From a candidate division LCP-89 bacterium B3_LCP (GTDB lineage: Bacteria > Electryoneota > B3-LCP), in the NCBI GenBank assembly GCA_005223185.1, contig NJBN01000001.1:124001-188000 (forward strand): DNA of 64,000 nucleotides, in the 5' to 3' direction. The stretch's first letter is position 1, and the number at the start of each line of letters is the position of its first letter. The position numbers and the translations under genes were made by a program. Positions 51,713 to 61,378 of this stretch are shown one piece after another. The notes under the pieces were generated by a model that made no database searches, had not been told where the DNA came from, and saw only the letters and a program-made list of their open reading frames with translations.

Positions 51713-52188
51713 AGAAATTTATATTTCGCCTTCAGCGTGTTGCTGAGATTCGGAAGAAGAAGGAGAAAGAGTGTCAGCGTGATTTTGCGTTATCCATGGA
51801 TGAATTGAATAGACAGGAAGAGCTATTATCACATGAAGAAGGGGAGTCTGAAAAAAGTCATCAAGGATTACACCGTGCTCTGGAGAAAGGTCATAGTGCA
51901 GGTGAGTTGACTACGCTTGATGGTTGGCGAACCAGGAAACTGAAGATGTTGGATGATCAGATAGAGCGCACGGAAAAACAGCGCCAGGAGGTCGAGGTAA
52001 AACGTAAAGGTTTATTGCAAGCGACTAAGGAGAAAAAAATATTAGAGAAACTGAAAGAACGCCGCAAAGCCGAACATCAAATCTCAGTACAAAGGGAAGA
52101 ACGGTTATTTTTAGATGAGCTGGGATGCAGAAGTAAAAGTTCACCAGAGACTCCTCATATAGAAACTGTAAACGTTGGGAAGGATTAG
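51709..52188 (+). CDS. fliJ: Flagellar export chaperone FliJ
   Basis: 159 aa, almost entirely charged coiled coil (Lys/Glu/Arg). The N-terminus F-I-F-R-L-Q-R-V-A-E-I-R-K-K-K-E-K is the FliJ signature. Starts within the fliI stop. It is the central stalk of the export ATPase. Confidence 0.88.
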   Translation: MKKFIFRLQRVAEIRKKKEKECQRDFALSMDELNRQEELLSHEEGESEKSHQGLHRALEKGHSAGELTTLDGWRTRKLKMLDDQIERTEKQRQEVEVKRKGLLQATKEKKILEKLKERRKAEHQISVQREERLFLDELGCRSKSSPETPHIETVNVGKD

Positions 52189-52230
52189 GATCCTGTACCG
52201 GAAAATAGACATCGCAACAAGGAAATAGCA

Positions 52231-52974
52231 ATGGCAGATGAAAATATTAACGAAATACCTGAAGAAGGAGCGCCAGAAGCGGCGTCCGGAGAGGAAAAAT
52301 CCGGGATTAAACTGCCGATACTATTAGGTGCGATAGGATTGCTATTTGTGCTTTCGATAGCAGGCAACTTCATTTATATGAAAATGACGTACGTCGCTCC
52401 TGAAACTGGTGCGGATGAACTAATAGCCGATGAATCACACACAGGTCATCGCATGGAATTGGGTGATGGTGAAAGTCATGGGGATATGGAACCTGAGGAG
52501 GAAGGTCCCATGATGACCATGGATCTAAGTGAAGAGGCGGATAACGTCGTTCCGGGGATTCAGACGCTTGATGTGGCTCATTCCGATTCAATCACTAAAG
52601 TAGTTGCAGACAGCGTAGCCCGAGAGGACAGCATCAGCACCTTGATTACCAATTTACAGACTGACAAAATTCGGGGTGATTCCCTTTTGGTGATTATGCG
52701 ACAGGAATTAGCTCAGGTGAAAAGTGATTTGGAATCCAAAATTACTAAAATAGATTCTGTGCATTACAAACAATCCTTAAAGCTGGCGAAGATAGTGGAA
52801 AATATGCCTGCGGAAGAGGCAGCGAAGATGCTGGAATCTTTAAATGATGAAATGGTAATACGTATCTTGATGCGTTTGAAGCAGCGTCAAGCTGCCAAGA
52901 TCATGGCTGAGTTTTCGACCTCGAAGTCTGCTCGCTTGAGTGAAGTGATCATGAAGCCAATAATTCAGGGCTAG
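52231..52974 (+). CDS. MotE/FlbB-like protein with MgtE N-domain
   Basis: 247 aa. An acidic cytoplasmic N-terminus, one membrane helix (about 28-48), a His/Glu-rich linker, a coiled coil (about 135-175) and a C-terminal MgtE-N-like domain (M-P-A-E-E-A-A-K-M-L, then M-R-L-K-Q-R-Q-A-A-K-I-M). Such proteins, called MotE or FlbB, sit at this spot (fliJ-x-fliK) in many operons and help place stators or build the collar in spirochaetes. As there is no motAB nearby, the stator it serves is not known. Confidence 0.82.
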   Translation: MADENINEIPEEGAPEAASGEEKSGIKLPILLGAIGLLFVLSIAGNFIYMKMTYVAPETGADELIADESHTGHRMELGDGESHGDMEPEEEGPMMTMDLSEEADNVVPGIQTLDVAHSDSITKVVADSVAREDSISTLITNLQTDKIRGDSLLVIMRQELAQVKSDLESKITKIDSVHYKQSLKLAKIVENMPAEEAAKMLESLNDEMVIRILMRLKQRQAAKIMAEFSTSKSARLSEVIMKPIIQG

Positions 52975-53000
52975 AGATTAACAAATCGGCAATAAGAGAA

Positions 53001-55106
53001 GTGAAAGCCAATCTATTAAAGAACATAATCCTACTGGGTATCACTACCGCGAAAGCAGGTGGCGAATTTCCCAGCCATTCACCCAAGAAGTCTGCTGCGT
53101 CGAAGAATGTATTCAGCTCTCTCTTCCAAAGCGAGAAGAAGGCTGAGTTCTTAAAGGTTGGTAAGCCAGGGAAAAAACCGGCACCTTCAGTCATAACTGA
53201 AGGGCACCGCCTGAAGATGAGTACCCCGGACAGGAAACAGAAGAGCAAAGTATTTGACGCTGCCGGCCAGGATGCACCCTTTAATCCGACTATTCCGGCG
53301 GGCAATCCGTTGCCCAGTTCTGACCAGAAGGCGGGTGTATTTACCCAGCCTGTTATTAGGAAAGGAGACGGAATCAACGAGATTGAAAAAAGTCAGACAA
53401 CCGATATTGCTCAAAATAAAGGGAGAGCGGTTGTAACTGCTCAACTAAAAGGAGATAATGTTGCGGCGAAAGTAACTGAAGGGAATAAAGGGCAATCTGT
53501 TAATGTTGTACAGCATGGCACTGTCAAAACAGCGAGGAATGTAAAGGTAACCAGTGCACATCCGATAAAAAACAGCATTCCAATGAGGACGGAAGAAGGC
53601 GATGGACCGGTACACAAAGCGCCTCAGATTAAGAGTAATGCAGTTCAACACTCTGGTTTCCATACTAATACATCAGGGAAGGGAAATCAAATTACTGAAA
53701 GTAGTAAAGAAACGCCTGTACATGCTGGCAGAGCAGTTCATTCAGTTAGAAATCCGTTAAATACGGTTCATGGAACCGACATGAAGAACGTTGGGAATTT
53801 AGGGAATGATAATGGCGTAAACACTGATATTCATAAAGTTGGCACAAAAAGTACTGACAACAATACAAAGTTTTCATCAATTTCTTCGCAGCAGGTTAAA
53901 TTTAATCCCGGCAGCTTAGCGGCAGAAAGGGTTGGTTCTTTCCAGAGAGAAACTGCCAAACCGGATATGATTAATGAATCGCTCAATAATGTAAAGATAG
54001 ATGGTTCTCGAGGGCATGAACAGGAAAGGACTGAGGATTCTAATCAGATACACGCCAGAAGAATTCCTCAGTCTGTGCACAATGAAAGTTCCGGTTTAAA
54101 TAACCATAACACAAGTGACAGCAACGATCAAACACTACTCCGATCAGCAGGCCGTCTGCAGGAACATAATTATCAACCCGAAGTGCGCTTCGTGAATAAC
54201 ATGCCGCATGAAGTAGCCGATCCAGCGCAAACTTTCGATTTGGATGTTCAGGATGACGGTGAAGGCGAATTTGGAGAGGTTAATAGTAGAATCGCCAGGT
54301 CAGGTCAGACTTCCAACGAGAGCGGAGTGACTGGAGGTATCTCAGGTGGGGGGACCAGCGGTCAGGGAAGTTCTGGCAGGTCAGGCGGGAGTTCTTCGGC
54401 GGGTGGTTCTTCAGCGGGAGGATTTTTTCTGCCCGGAAAACTCAGCAGAGCCGTGACGAAAGGTGAAACAAAGCAGTCGAAAGATGATCATTCTGAGAAG
54501 TCATCAGCGAAACCGACAAAGAAAGTCGGCTCGAACGGGCGAGGTCCATTACGAAGCGGTCAAGTGGATAATCCTGCCATGATTAAAACTCATTCATCGG
54601 TTAATGGCAAAGCAATTAAGACAGGAAATCAGGGTGGTCCCCTGCTGGACCTTGAGGAAAAAGTCGCACAGATCCAGAATCTTAAGCAGATGACGGACAA
54701 GATCAGAGCACAAGCTCAACTTCTGAAGATGGGTGGTGAAACCACTATTGAAGTCAAGCTTCATCCCGTTAAGTTAGGTGCGCTTCGTGTGCGGATCGGC
54801 GTTAATGGTGATGAGATGAACTTAGCATTCTCAGCGGATAAGTCAGAAACAGCGGCGGCATTGCACGAAGTTCGGGGCGAACTTGCAAATATAGTTACCG
54901 AACAGGGATATACCTTGACGAATTGTGAGATCGAAAATCGGCTGCCGCAGCAACGCTGGCAGCAGTACATAAATGACTCACATTCCAAACAGCAGAATGA
55001 CAAACAAGGGTATAGAGAAAATGCAGGGCGTGAAAACCGTGAAGATGAAGAGAACCAGCATCGTCCGCTTCAGTATGGGTATAATACTATGGATTTAGTT
55101 GCATAG
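53001..55106 (+). CDS. fliK: Flagellar hook-length control protein FliK
   Basis: 701 aa from a GTG with only a weak ribosome site. It is long and disordered through most of its length (Lys/Asn/Ser/Gly-rich; a Gly/Ser tract about 442-475), as expected for a molecular ruler. The C-terminal switch domain (about 560-650) matches Flg_hook (E-V-K-L-H-P-V-K-L-G-A-L-R-V). At 701 aa it is long, fitting the long 644-aa hook protein. Position matches flbC/fliK. Confidence 0.85.
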   Translation: MKANLLKNIILLGITTAKAGGEFPSHSPKKSAASKNVFSSLFQSEKKAEFLKVGKPGKKPAPSVITEGHRLKMSTPDRKQKSKVFDAAGQDAPFNPTIPAGNPLPSSDQKAGVFTQPVIRKGDGINEIEKSQTTDIAQNKGRAVVTAQLKGDNVAAKVTEGNKGQSVNVVQHGTVKTARNVKVTSAHPIKNSIPMRTEEGDGPVHKAPQIKSNAVQHSGFHTNTSGKGNQITESSKETPVHAGRAVHSVRNPLNTVHGTDMKNVGNLGNDNGVNTDIHKVGTKSTDNNTKFSSISSQQVKFNPGSLAAERVGSFQRETAKPDMINESLNNVKIDGSRGHEQERTEDSNQIHARRIPQSVHNESSGLNNHNTSDSNDQTLLRSAGRLQEHNYQPEVRFVNNMPHEVADPAQTFDLDVQDDGEGEFGEVNSRIARSGQTSNESGVTGGISGGGTSGQGSSGRSGGSSSAGGSSAGGFFLPGKLSRAVTKGETKQSKDDHSEKSSAKPTKKVGSNGRGPLRSGQVDNPAMIKTHSSVNGKAIKTGNQGGPLLDLEEKVAQIQNLKQMTDKIRAQAQLLKMGGETTIEVKLHPVKLGALRVRIGVNGDEMNLAFSADKSETAAALHEVRGELANIVTEQGYTLTNCEIENRLPQQRWQQYINDSHSKQQNDKQGYRENAGRENREDEENQHRPLQYGYNTMDLVA

Positions 55107-55145
55107 ATGATAATGTTAATTAAACAACATGAAAGGAGGTGAAAG

Positions 55146-55829
55146 GTGAGTACAGGCATAAGCAGCTTGGGCGGAGTCTCTTCCGGTACTGACCAGACGA
55201 GTTCAGGAACTAATAGTGTCCTTGGACAGATGGATTTCCTGGAGTTGCTAATGGTCCAGCTTCAGTACCAGGACCCGCTGAGCCCGATGGACAGCCAGGA
55301 ATTTTCGGCACAACTTGCGCAGTTCAGCCAACTGGAACAGATTACTCAGATGAACGCGAATCTGGAAGCTTCACTGCAGACCAATCTGATACTGGCACAA
55401 TCAGTGAATAACACCATGGTAGCTGGCATGATAGGACAGAATGTGGTAGCATACGGCAACAACACAGAGCTGGTGGATGGCGGAGAGGTTACGCTGAATT
55501 ACAACCTGGCGAGTTCCGCGCAGAACGTCACCATCGAAATCAAGAACGAGAACGGTGCTACGGTTCGCACTATCGAAGTCGATGCGCAATCATCCGGCGA
55601 CCAGCAAGTTGCCTGGGATGGATTGGATGACGATGGGGAAGAGTTAGCAGATGGTATATACACCTTCAGCGTCGATGCTCAGACGAGCAGCGGCTCTTCT
55701 GTTCAGACTACCACGTACACGGTCGGTACCATAACCGGCGTTACTTACGTGGATGGGATGGCTGAATTTCTGGTAGGATCCGTGCAGATTCCATTAGGTG
55801 ACATTTACAAGATATTAGAAGCGTCGTAA
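55146..55829 (+). CDS. flgD: Flagellar hook-capping protein FlgD
   Basis: 227 aa from a GTG preceded by AAAGGAGGTG. The N-terminal cap motif (M-D-F-L-E-L-L-M-V-Q-L-Q-Y-Q-D-P-L) and the FlgD Ig-like domain (W-D-G-L-D-D-D-G, Y-T-F-S-V) are clear. Required for hook assembly. Confidence 0.96.
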   Translation: MSTGISSLGGVSSGTDQTSSGTNSVLGQMDFLELLMVQLQYQDPLSPMDSQEFSAQLAQFSQLEQITQMNANLEASLQTNLILAQSVNNTMVAGMIGQNVVAYGNNTELVDGGEVTLNYNLASSAQNVTIEIKNENGATVRTIEVDAQSSGDQQVAWDGLDDDGEELADGIYTFSVDAQTSSGSSVQTTTYTVGTITGVTYVDGMAEFLVGSVQIPLGDIYKILEAS

Positions 55830-55860
55830 CTAAAAACAATAGCAAAGGAGGTGAGCGGGA

Positions 55861-56241
55861 ATGATTGATCTGCGGAGAATCCAGGGTGCACCGCCCTTAC
55901 AGCAAGAAACGGCGGTCTTGGAGAAGCAGAACCCTAAGGTGGAGCAGCCATTTGCGGAAGTATTAGAGAAAGCAAAGGGGAGCTCCGGGGAATTGAAGTT
56001 CTCCGCACATGCCCTGGAGAGAATGACGCAGCGCGGCATCGGTTTAACGCCGCTGGAATTGGAGAAAGTGCAATCGGCAGTTCAGAAGGCGTCAGATAAG
56101 GGCTCACGTTCGAGTCTGGTTTTGCTGGATGAACGCGCTTTTGTAGTTTCCGTAGCGAACCGCACGGTTATAACCGCTATGGATGGGGACAACATGAAGG
56201 ATCAGATGGTAACTGATATTGACTCGGCAGTAATTATCTGA
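55861..56241 (+). CDS. Flagellar operon protein, TIGR02530 family
   Basis: 126 aa. The family pattern F-S-A-H-A-L-E-R-M-T-Q-R-G-I is present, followed by L-V-L-L-D-E-R-A-F-V-V-S-V. Found between flgD and flgE in many operons; role unknown. AAAGGAGG precedes the ATG. Confidence 0.9.
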   Translation: MIDLRRIQGAPPLQQETAVLEKQNPKVEQPFAEVLEKAKGSSGELKFSAHALERMTQRGIGLTPLELEKVQSAVQKASDKGSRSSLVLLDERAFVVSVANRTVITAMDGDNMKDQMVTDIDSAVII

Positions 56242-56421
56242 TATAAGTATGCAAATTATAACTGACAACATGAAGAGAAAAATCAATCACAGGACAGAAC
56301 GGCTTGAAATGAACCAAGGGCTGGACCTCTTGCTGAGGGGGCCCCGGCGCTGCGGAACGACAGAAGCGGCGCTTGAACACGACCAGCCGGGAGCTGTCCC
56401 TAAATTCAGGAGGAACATATC
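56242..56421 (+). other. Gap before flgE, possible small ORF or structured leader
   Basis: The segment contains GC-rich palindromic bases (GGGGGCCCC) and a 51-codon open frame from an ATG at 56270, whose TGA (56423-56425) overlaps the flgE start. It has no ribosome site of its own, so I do not call it a gene. AGGAGG at 56409-56414 serves flgE. Confidence 0.4.
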
Positions 56422-58356
56422 ATGATGCAATCATTATTCGCCGGTGTATCCGGCATTCAGAATCACCAGACCTGGTTGGATATCATCGGTAATAACATCG
56501 CCAACGTGAATACGATTGGATTCAAGTCCAGCCGGGCATCGTTTGCAGAAGTGCTCTCGCAGACTATAAGCTCTGCGACGGCTCCCCACAGCGGTTACGG
56601 CGGGACGAACCCAATGCAGGTAGGTTTAGGATTGAAACTGATGTCCGTGGATACTCAGTTCAAGCAAGGCACGTTTGAATCCACTGGTAATTACACTGAC
56701 CTTGCTATCCAGGGTGATGGATTCTTCGTCCTTTCTGACGGGAGTCAGAGGTACTTCACGAGGTCCGGTGCTTTCAGCATCGATGCGGAGGGTTACCTGA
56801 CTGCGCAGGGTGGCAGCATGAGAGTGCAGGGTTTCATGGCTGATCAATTAGGCACAATTGCCAACAATATGTCGCCAAGCGACATTCAGATACCGTTTGG
56901 CATGAAAGCCCCTGCGAGCGCTACTACAGAAATCGGATTGTACTGCAACCTTAATGCAGAAGCAACAGATTCCGATGCAACGTTAGTTGCCGCTGGCAGT
57001 ACTGGTGTATCTTCGGTTTCCGGTCAGGCTATCAATGGTGCGGGTGGTACTCATGTTATCACCATTGCTGGAGCAAACGCCACCCAGGGTTCGGGTAATG
57101 GGATTCACAATCCCTTGGTAACCATGGATTTAGACACCACCTTAAGTGAATTTTCCGGTATCGCCGATTATGAGAACTTCACTGTAACTGTTGACGGCGG
57201 CACCGCTGTGGAGATTGATGGCTTGACAGAAAACAGTACTATCCAGAACCTGATCAATGCCATAAACGACCAGGTATCCGGAGTAACGGCATCCTTTAAC
57301 GGTAGTGAAATCGCACTTACCAGAGATTGGTACGGAGCTAACACCAACATCGAGATGTCCGGGGATATTTTTACGGAGATATTTGATGGAGGATCTCCTG
57401 GAGGATCTTGGGCTTATACTGATGGAATCGCATCTTCCTTGGTGGCAACGGACGTCTTTACACCTTCCGGTAGCGGAAGCCCCGTTACCACGGTATTGCA
57501 ATTAGATGCGGACGATTCTACCGGCTTGATCACGAACATCGCCGATATCGGCGGCGGCGGGATCACCTGCTATGCCGCGCCTGATGCAGCTAACCCTCCG
57601 GGTGGTTTAGCATTGGGGACTTTGACCATAGAAACTGCTGATACCACACATGCAGCGTCAATCGTCACCTACGATTCGCTGGGCGGGGAACATGTCCTGA
57701 ACATCAATTTCACAAAAACTGCCGTACCTAACAATTGGGAATGGGAGATCGATGTGGACGAACCCGCGCAGGCAATCAGCGGAAATACCGGTACGGTTAC
57801 CTTCAACGATGACGGATCGCTGGAAGCCTTCAACTATAATGGTGGGGTATTGAGTTTCTCATACAACCCCAATACCGGCGCTGAGTCCGTCGTCAACATT
57901 GATCTGGACCCGGGTACAATCGGAGGGGTAAACGGCATAACTCAGTTTGCCAGCGCCACTACCACAATTGTACAGGATCAGGATGGCTACGGTATGGGTG
58001 ATCTGTCCAACGTTTCCATCGATACCAATGGGACAATTGTGGGATCATTCACCAATGATCAGAACCTCACGCTGGCTCAGATCGTACTGGCTGACTTCCA
58101 CAACCCTCAGGGATTGATGAAGGAAGGCGGCAACCTCTATCGCATAAGTGCGAATACCGGAGATCCGATCTACGGACTTGCCCAGACGAACTTCGGCTCG
58201 ACAGTATTTTCAGGATACGTGGAGATGTCTAATGTGGACCTTTCCAAGTCATTTGCTGACATGATTGTGGCGCAACGCGGCTTTCAGGCGTCGTCGCGCG
58301 TGATAACAACAGCAGATCGTCTCTTGGATGAGGTACTTCGTCTGAAGCGTATGTAA
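56422..58356 (+). CDS. flgE: Flagellar hook protein FlgE
   Basis: 644 aa. Hook subunit. N-terminal rod-type helix (F-A-G-V-S-G-I, N-N-I-A-N-V-N-T-I-G-F-K) and C-terminal helix (V-D-L-S-K-S-F-A-D-M-I-V, Q-A-S-S-R-V). The middle (about 150-500) is a large variable surface region. Longer than the 400-aa E. coli form, as in other non-enteric phyla. Two ATG in a row (56422, 56425) are possible starts. Confidence 0.96.
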   Translation: MMQSLFAGVSGIQNHQTWLDIIGNNIANVNTIGFKSSRASFAEVLSQTISSATAPHSGYGGTNPMQVGLGLKLMSVDTQFKQGTFESTGNYTDLAIQGDGFFVLSDGSQRYFTRSGAFSIDAEGYLTAQGGSMRVQGFMADQLGTIANNMSPSDIQIPFGMKAPASATTEIGLYCNLNAEATDSDATLVAAGSTGVSSVSGQAINGAGGTHVITIAGANATQGSGNGIHNPLVTMDLDTTLSEFSGIADYENFTVTVDGGTAVEIDGLTENSTIQNLINAINDQVSGVTASFNGSEIALTRDWYGANTNIEMSGDIFTEIFDGGSPGGSWAYTDGIASSLVATDVFTPSGSGSPVTTVLQLDADDSTGLITNIADIGGGGITCYAAPDAANPPGGLALGTLTIETADTTHAASIVTYDSLGGEHVLNINFTKTAVPNNWEWEIDVDEPAQAISGNTGTVTFNDDGSLEAFNYNGGVLSFSYNPNTGAESVVNIDLDPGTIGGVNGITQFASATTTIVQDQDGYGMGDLSNVSIDTNGTIVGSFTNDQNLTLAQIVLADFHNPQGLMKEGGNLYRISANTGDPIYGLAQTNFGSTVFSGYVEMSNVDLSKSFADMIVAQRGFQASSRVITTADRLLDEVLRLKRM

Positions 58357-58368
58357 TAGTTAAGAAGT

Positions 58369-58393
58369 CCGGCGGGGGATAGTCCCCCGCCGG
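58369..58393 (+). terminator. Strong hairpin without T tract between flgE and flbD
   Basis: An 11-bp perfect stem CCGGCGGGGGA/TCCCCCGCCGG with loop TAG and no T run, so it probably protects or partly attenuates the upstream mRNA (flgE is needed in large amounts) rather than ending transcription. Confidence 0.55.
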
Positions 58394-58420
58394 GCAGAAT
58401 ATAGCAAATACGGATTGCAG

Positions 58421-58654
58421 ATGGTAGAACTGACGAAATTAAACGGAACCGTCTTGGTGGTCAACAGTGATCTAATCGAATTTGTGGAAGTATTACCGGA
58501 CAGCCTCATCACTTTGACTACAGGAACGAAAATCATGGTTCGTGAGAACGTCTCCGATATAATCATGGGTGTGGTTGAGTTTCGTAAGAGGATTCGCAGA
58601 GAAAGCGATAGCCAATATCGCAGACCGGATGTTGCTTCTGAAGAGAAGAAATAA
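58421..58654 (+). CDS. flbD: FlbD-family flagellar protein
   Basis: 77 aa from the ATG at 58421; a TTG at 58415 would add two residues. The FlbD family core (V-E-L-T-K-L-N-G-T, then V-L-P-D-S-L-I-T-L-T-T-G-T-K, V-x-E) is complete, with an added charged tail of about 20 residues. This is the small spirochaete/Firmicute FlbD, not the Caulobacter regulator. Role unknown. motA and motB, which usually follow, are missing. Confidence 0.9.
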   Translation: MVELTKLNGTVLVVNSDLIEFVEVLPDSLITLTTGTKIMVRENVSDIIMGVVEFRKRIRRESDSQYRRPDVASEEKK

Positions 58655-58774
58655 TCTTCAATTTGCTGCGCTGTTAATAGCTATACGAGAATGACGGATT
58701 TGCCGGTGAGTGGATTGCCGTCTATTTGAAATTGAACATAGTAAAAATGCCAAAACCCAGTTGAGAGGAAAGAG

Positions 58775-59311
58775 ATGAATTTTAAAGCCCTGCTCGGTAA
58801 GCCTATAAATATAGTTATGGTGGTCTTCGCCGTCATTGGAGTAGTTCTGCTGTCCAGAGTGATAGTTCAGACTTTCGTATTCAGTCCACCAGAGCAAGCG
58901 GTAGTTCACGATGGTGAAGCGAGTGTGCATTCTCAAGAGCGCGAAGCGAAAAAAGAAGAAAAGAAGAAGGACAGCCACGGTGGAGGGCAGGGTGAAGGCG
59001 AAGAACCAGAAGAAGGGATTCACATGATCGAGAACCTGGTTGTAAACCCCGCTAATTCAGGCGGCCGCCGTCATCTTATGGTTTCTCTGGGACTGGAATA
59101 CCATGAACTGCATGTGAAAGAGGAGCTTGAGCGGTTGGATCCGCCGATAAGAGATAACCTGATAACTCTGTTAGCCGGTCAGGAGATGGGAGTTCTGGCT
59201 GATATCAAGTATAGAGAGAGGATTCGTAAGTCGCTTTTGAAGGCGATAAATTACTACATTGAAGACGGAAGAGTGGAAAAACTCTATTTCGTCAGGTACG
59301 TTTTCCAGTAG
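58775..59311 (+). CDS. fliL: Flagellar basal body-associated protein FliL
   Basis: 178 aa. One membrane helix (about 12-32), a Lys/Glu-rich periplasmic linker and the FliL domain (N-P-A-N-S-G-G-R-R-H-L-M-V-S, then Y-F-V-R-Y-V-F-Q). Supports stator function. GAGAGG precedes the ATG. Confidence 0.93.
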   Translation: MNFKALLGKPINIVMVVFAVIGVVLLSRVIVQTFVFSPPEQAVVHDGEASVHSQEREAKKEEKKKDSHGGGQGEGEEPEEGIHMIENLVVNPANSGGRRHLMVSLGLEYHELHVKEELERLDPPIRDNLITLLAGQEMGVLADIKYRERIRKSLLKAINYYIEDGRVEKLYFVRYVFQ

Positions 59312-59372
59312 TTAAATTTAAATTCGCTATAATATCAGCCATTAGTTTAAGATTGATTAGGAAGGTGTATAG

Positions 59373-60371
59373 ATGAACAAAATCCTTTCACAGGAAGAGA
59401 TTGAGGCTTTATTATCGAACGTTTCTGAGTCCCAGGACGTGGATATCGATGAAGAGATAGAGAAGGAAGAGAGCAAAGCTTTACAGTTTTATGATTTCAA
59501 GCATCCCGATCGCATCTCCAAGGACCAAATACGTTCGTTGCGCACACTTCATGAGAACTTTTCCCGGTTATTAGCCACATATCTTTCCACTGTTTTACGG
59601 GTTATGGTTGACGTTAACCTGCTATCCATAGATCAGGTTACCTATTCGGAATATACCATGTCTCTATCCACTCCTTCCAGCATATACGTCCTATCCAGTG
59701 AGAACCTTGATGGGAAATTGATAATAGAACTATGCCCAGCGCTACTTCTGTACATGGTAGATCGTCTTTTGGGTGGCACCGGCGACAGCACAACGGAATC
59801 ACGCGAAATAACGGTAATTGAACAGAATGTAGTACGCAACATAATCAACAATTTGATCAAAATATTCAACGAAGTCTGGAGTCAGGCGGTAGATCTGGAT
59901 TGCAAGTATTCTTCCTTTGAGACGGATCCCCAATTTGTGCAAATTGCACGATCTTCAGATATTATTGCGGTGATCTTCGTCGAAGTTCAGATTAAAGGGC
60001 AGAGTTACCAGATGAACATCTGCATACCTTACTACATGTTAGAGCCGATTCTGCCCAAACTTTCCAGTCAAGCAGTTATTGGGTTAACGAAGAAGAGTTC
60101 GGAAAGTGACAGCATAATGCTGAATGTAAACTTATCAGCGACGCAGTTACCTGTTGTTGTGCAACTTGCGAAGGCACGAATAACAATTAAAGATCTATTA
60201 TCATTCAGGCGAAATGATGTCATCAGGTTAGAGACCCGCACTGATGATGAATTGCCGGTGTTCATAAAAGACCGTGCAAAGTACAAAGGGTTGCCTGGGC
60301 GCAAAGGACGCCATCGTGCAGTACAAATTTCGAATATCATCGAACCTTTAGATCAAATTTATCACCAGTAA
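59373..60371 (+). CDS. fliM: Flagellar motor switch protein FliM
   Basis: 332 aa. The CheY-P-binding N-terminal peptide (I-L-S-Q-E-E-I-E-A-L-L) is present, followed by the CheC-like middle domain (L-L-G-G-T-G, then Y-M-L-E-P-I) and the C-terminal SpoA domain. Presence of the N-terminal peptide implies that chemotaxis controls rotation, although no che gene is in the window. Confidence 0.96.
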   Translation: MNKILSQEEIEALLSNVSESQDVDIDEEIEKEESKALQFYDFKHPDRISKDQIRSLRTLHENFSRLLATYLSTVLRVMVDVNLLSIDQVTYSEYTMSLSTPSSIYVLSSENLDGKLIIELCPALLLYMVDRLLGGTGDSTTESREITVIEQNVVRNIINNLIKIFNEVWSQAVDLDCKYSSFETDPQFVQIARSSDIIAVIFVEVQIKGQSYQMNICIPYYMLEPILPKLSSQAVIGLTKKSSESDSIMLNVNLSATQLPVVVQLAKARITIKDLLSFRRNDVIRLETRTDDELPVFIKDRAKYKGLPGRKGRHRAVQISNIIEPLDQIYHQ

Positions 60372-60430
60372 GATAAAATTATAGTTGTAATAGATTGATT
60401 AAAAAGGAGCCACCGGATAAAGGAAGCATC

Positions 60431-61378
60431 ATGACAGTAAATAATTCCCTCGATAACGTGAGAAAGGTTTTAGAGCCGATTCTTGAGAACGTTGCTACTT
60501 CTCTAAGTATGGCTCTGAACCACACAGCAGAAATAGAGCTAGGTGAAATTCATCCCGCTAATATGCAGGAACTGGCGAAGGATTACCCAGATGAAGCAGT
60601 TTGTATGGACGTTGCCTTTGTCGAAGGGTTTTCCGATAAAATTGGCTTTGTATTGGCATCAAAGTGGGCGGGGACCTGGACTGATCTGATGTTGATGGGC
60701 GATGGGAAAGCGGAATTTTCGCCTGATGAACATTTAGATGGGATCGGTGAACTGTTGAACCAGGTCAACGGAGTAATGGTTCAGGGATTTTCCGATTTAG
60801 CGGGTAGTGCCATCAAACTGGATCCGGTAGTGACAGCTTTAGACCAGGTGTCCAACCGCGAAGAACAGTGGGAATCATACTTCCGGATTGACCTGACACT
60901 GGCAGTCGAAGGCTTCGATCAGGGCACTATTACCATGCTGCTTTCGCCTCAATTTGTAGAAGATCTGAGCAGTTTGGCAAAACCCGCGGATGAAATCGTC
61001 CAGATGGAAGATCGTCCTCCACCGGCAGTTCTGGATGATGTTCTGGAATCAGATCAAGCTACGGAAGTGCGCCCGGCGGCATTCGAGGAATTTGGGACTG
61101 ACTTATCGGGTGGATCCGGTCAGAGTATCAATGTTTTAATGGACGTCGAATTGCCGGTAATCATAGAACTGGGACGTACTAACATGTTCATCCGGGACAT
61201 CCTGGAATTATGCCCCGGCACCATCGTGGAATTAAATAAATTGTCCGGGGAACCGGTTGATCTTCTCATCAATGATAAGAAGTTTGCCAGGGGAGAAGTT
61301 GTGGTAATAGATGAGAATTTCGGTATTCGTATCACCGAATTAGTAAAAGTGGAAGACAGAATACAAACACTGAAATGA
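60431..61378 (+). CDS. fliN: Flagellar motor switch protein FliN (FliY-like, with CheC-like N-domain)
   Basis: 315 aa from the ATG at 60431, preceded by AAAGGAAG; an earlier TTG at 60395 lacks such support. The C-terminal 80 residues are the SpoA domain (V-L-M-D-V-E-L-P-V, then R-G-E-V-V-V-I-D-E-N-F-G). The N-terminal 200 residues resemble a CheC/FliY-type phosphatase domain (G-E-L-L-N-Q-V-N-G-V-M). FliN of enterics is about 137 aa, so this is the FliY type. It overlaps fliO by four bases. Confidence 0.88.
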   Translation: MTVNNSLDNVRKVLEPILENVATSLSMALNHTAEIELGEIHPANMQELAKDYPDEAVCMDVAFVEGFSDKIGFVLASKWAGTWTDLMLMGDGKAEFSPDEHLDGIGELLNQVNGVMVQGFSDLAGSAIKLDPVVTALDQVSNREEQWESYFRIDLTLAVEGFDQGTITMLLSPQFVEDLSSLAKPADEIVQMEDRPPPAVLDDVLESDQATEVRPAAFEEFGTDLSGGSGQSINVLMDVELPVIIELGRTNMFIRDILELCPGTIVELNKLSGEPVDLLINDKKFARGEVVVIDENFGIRITELVKVEDRIQTLK

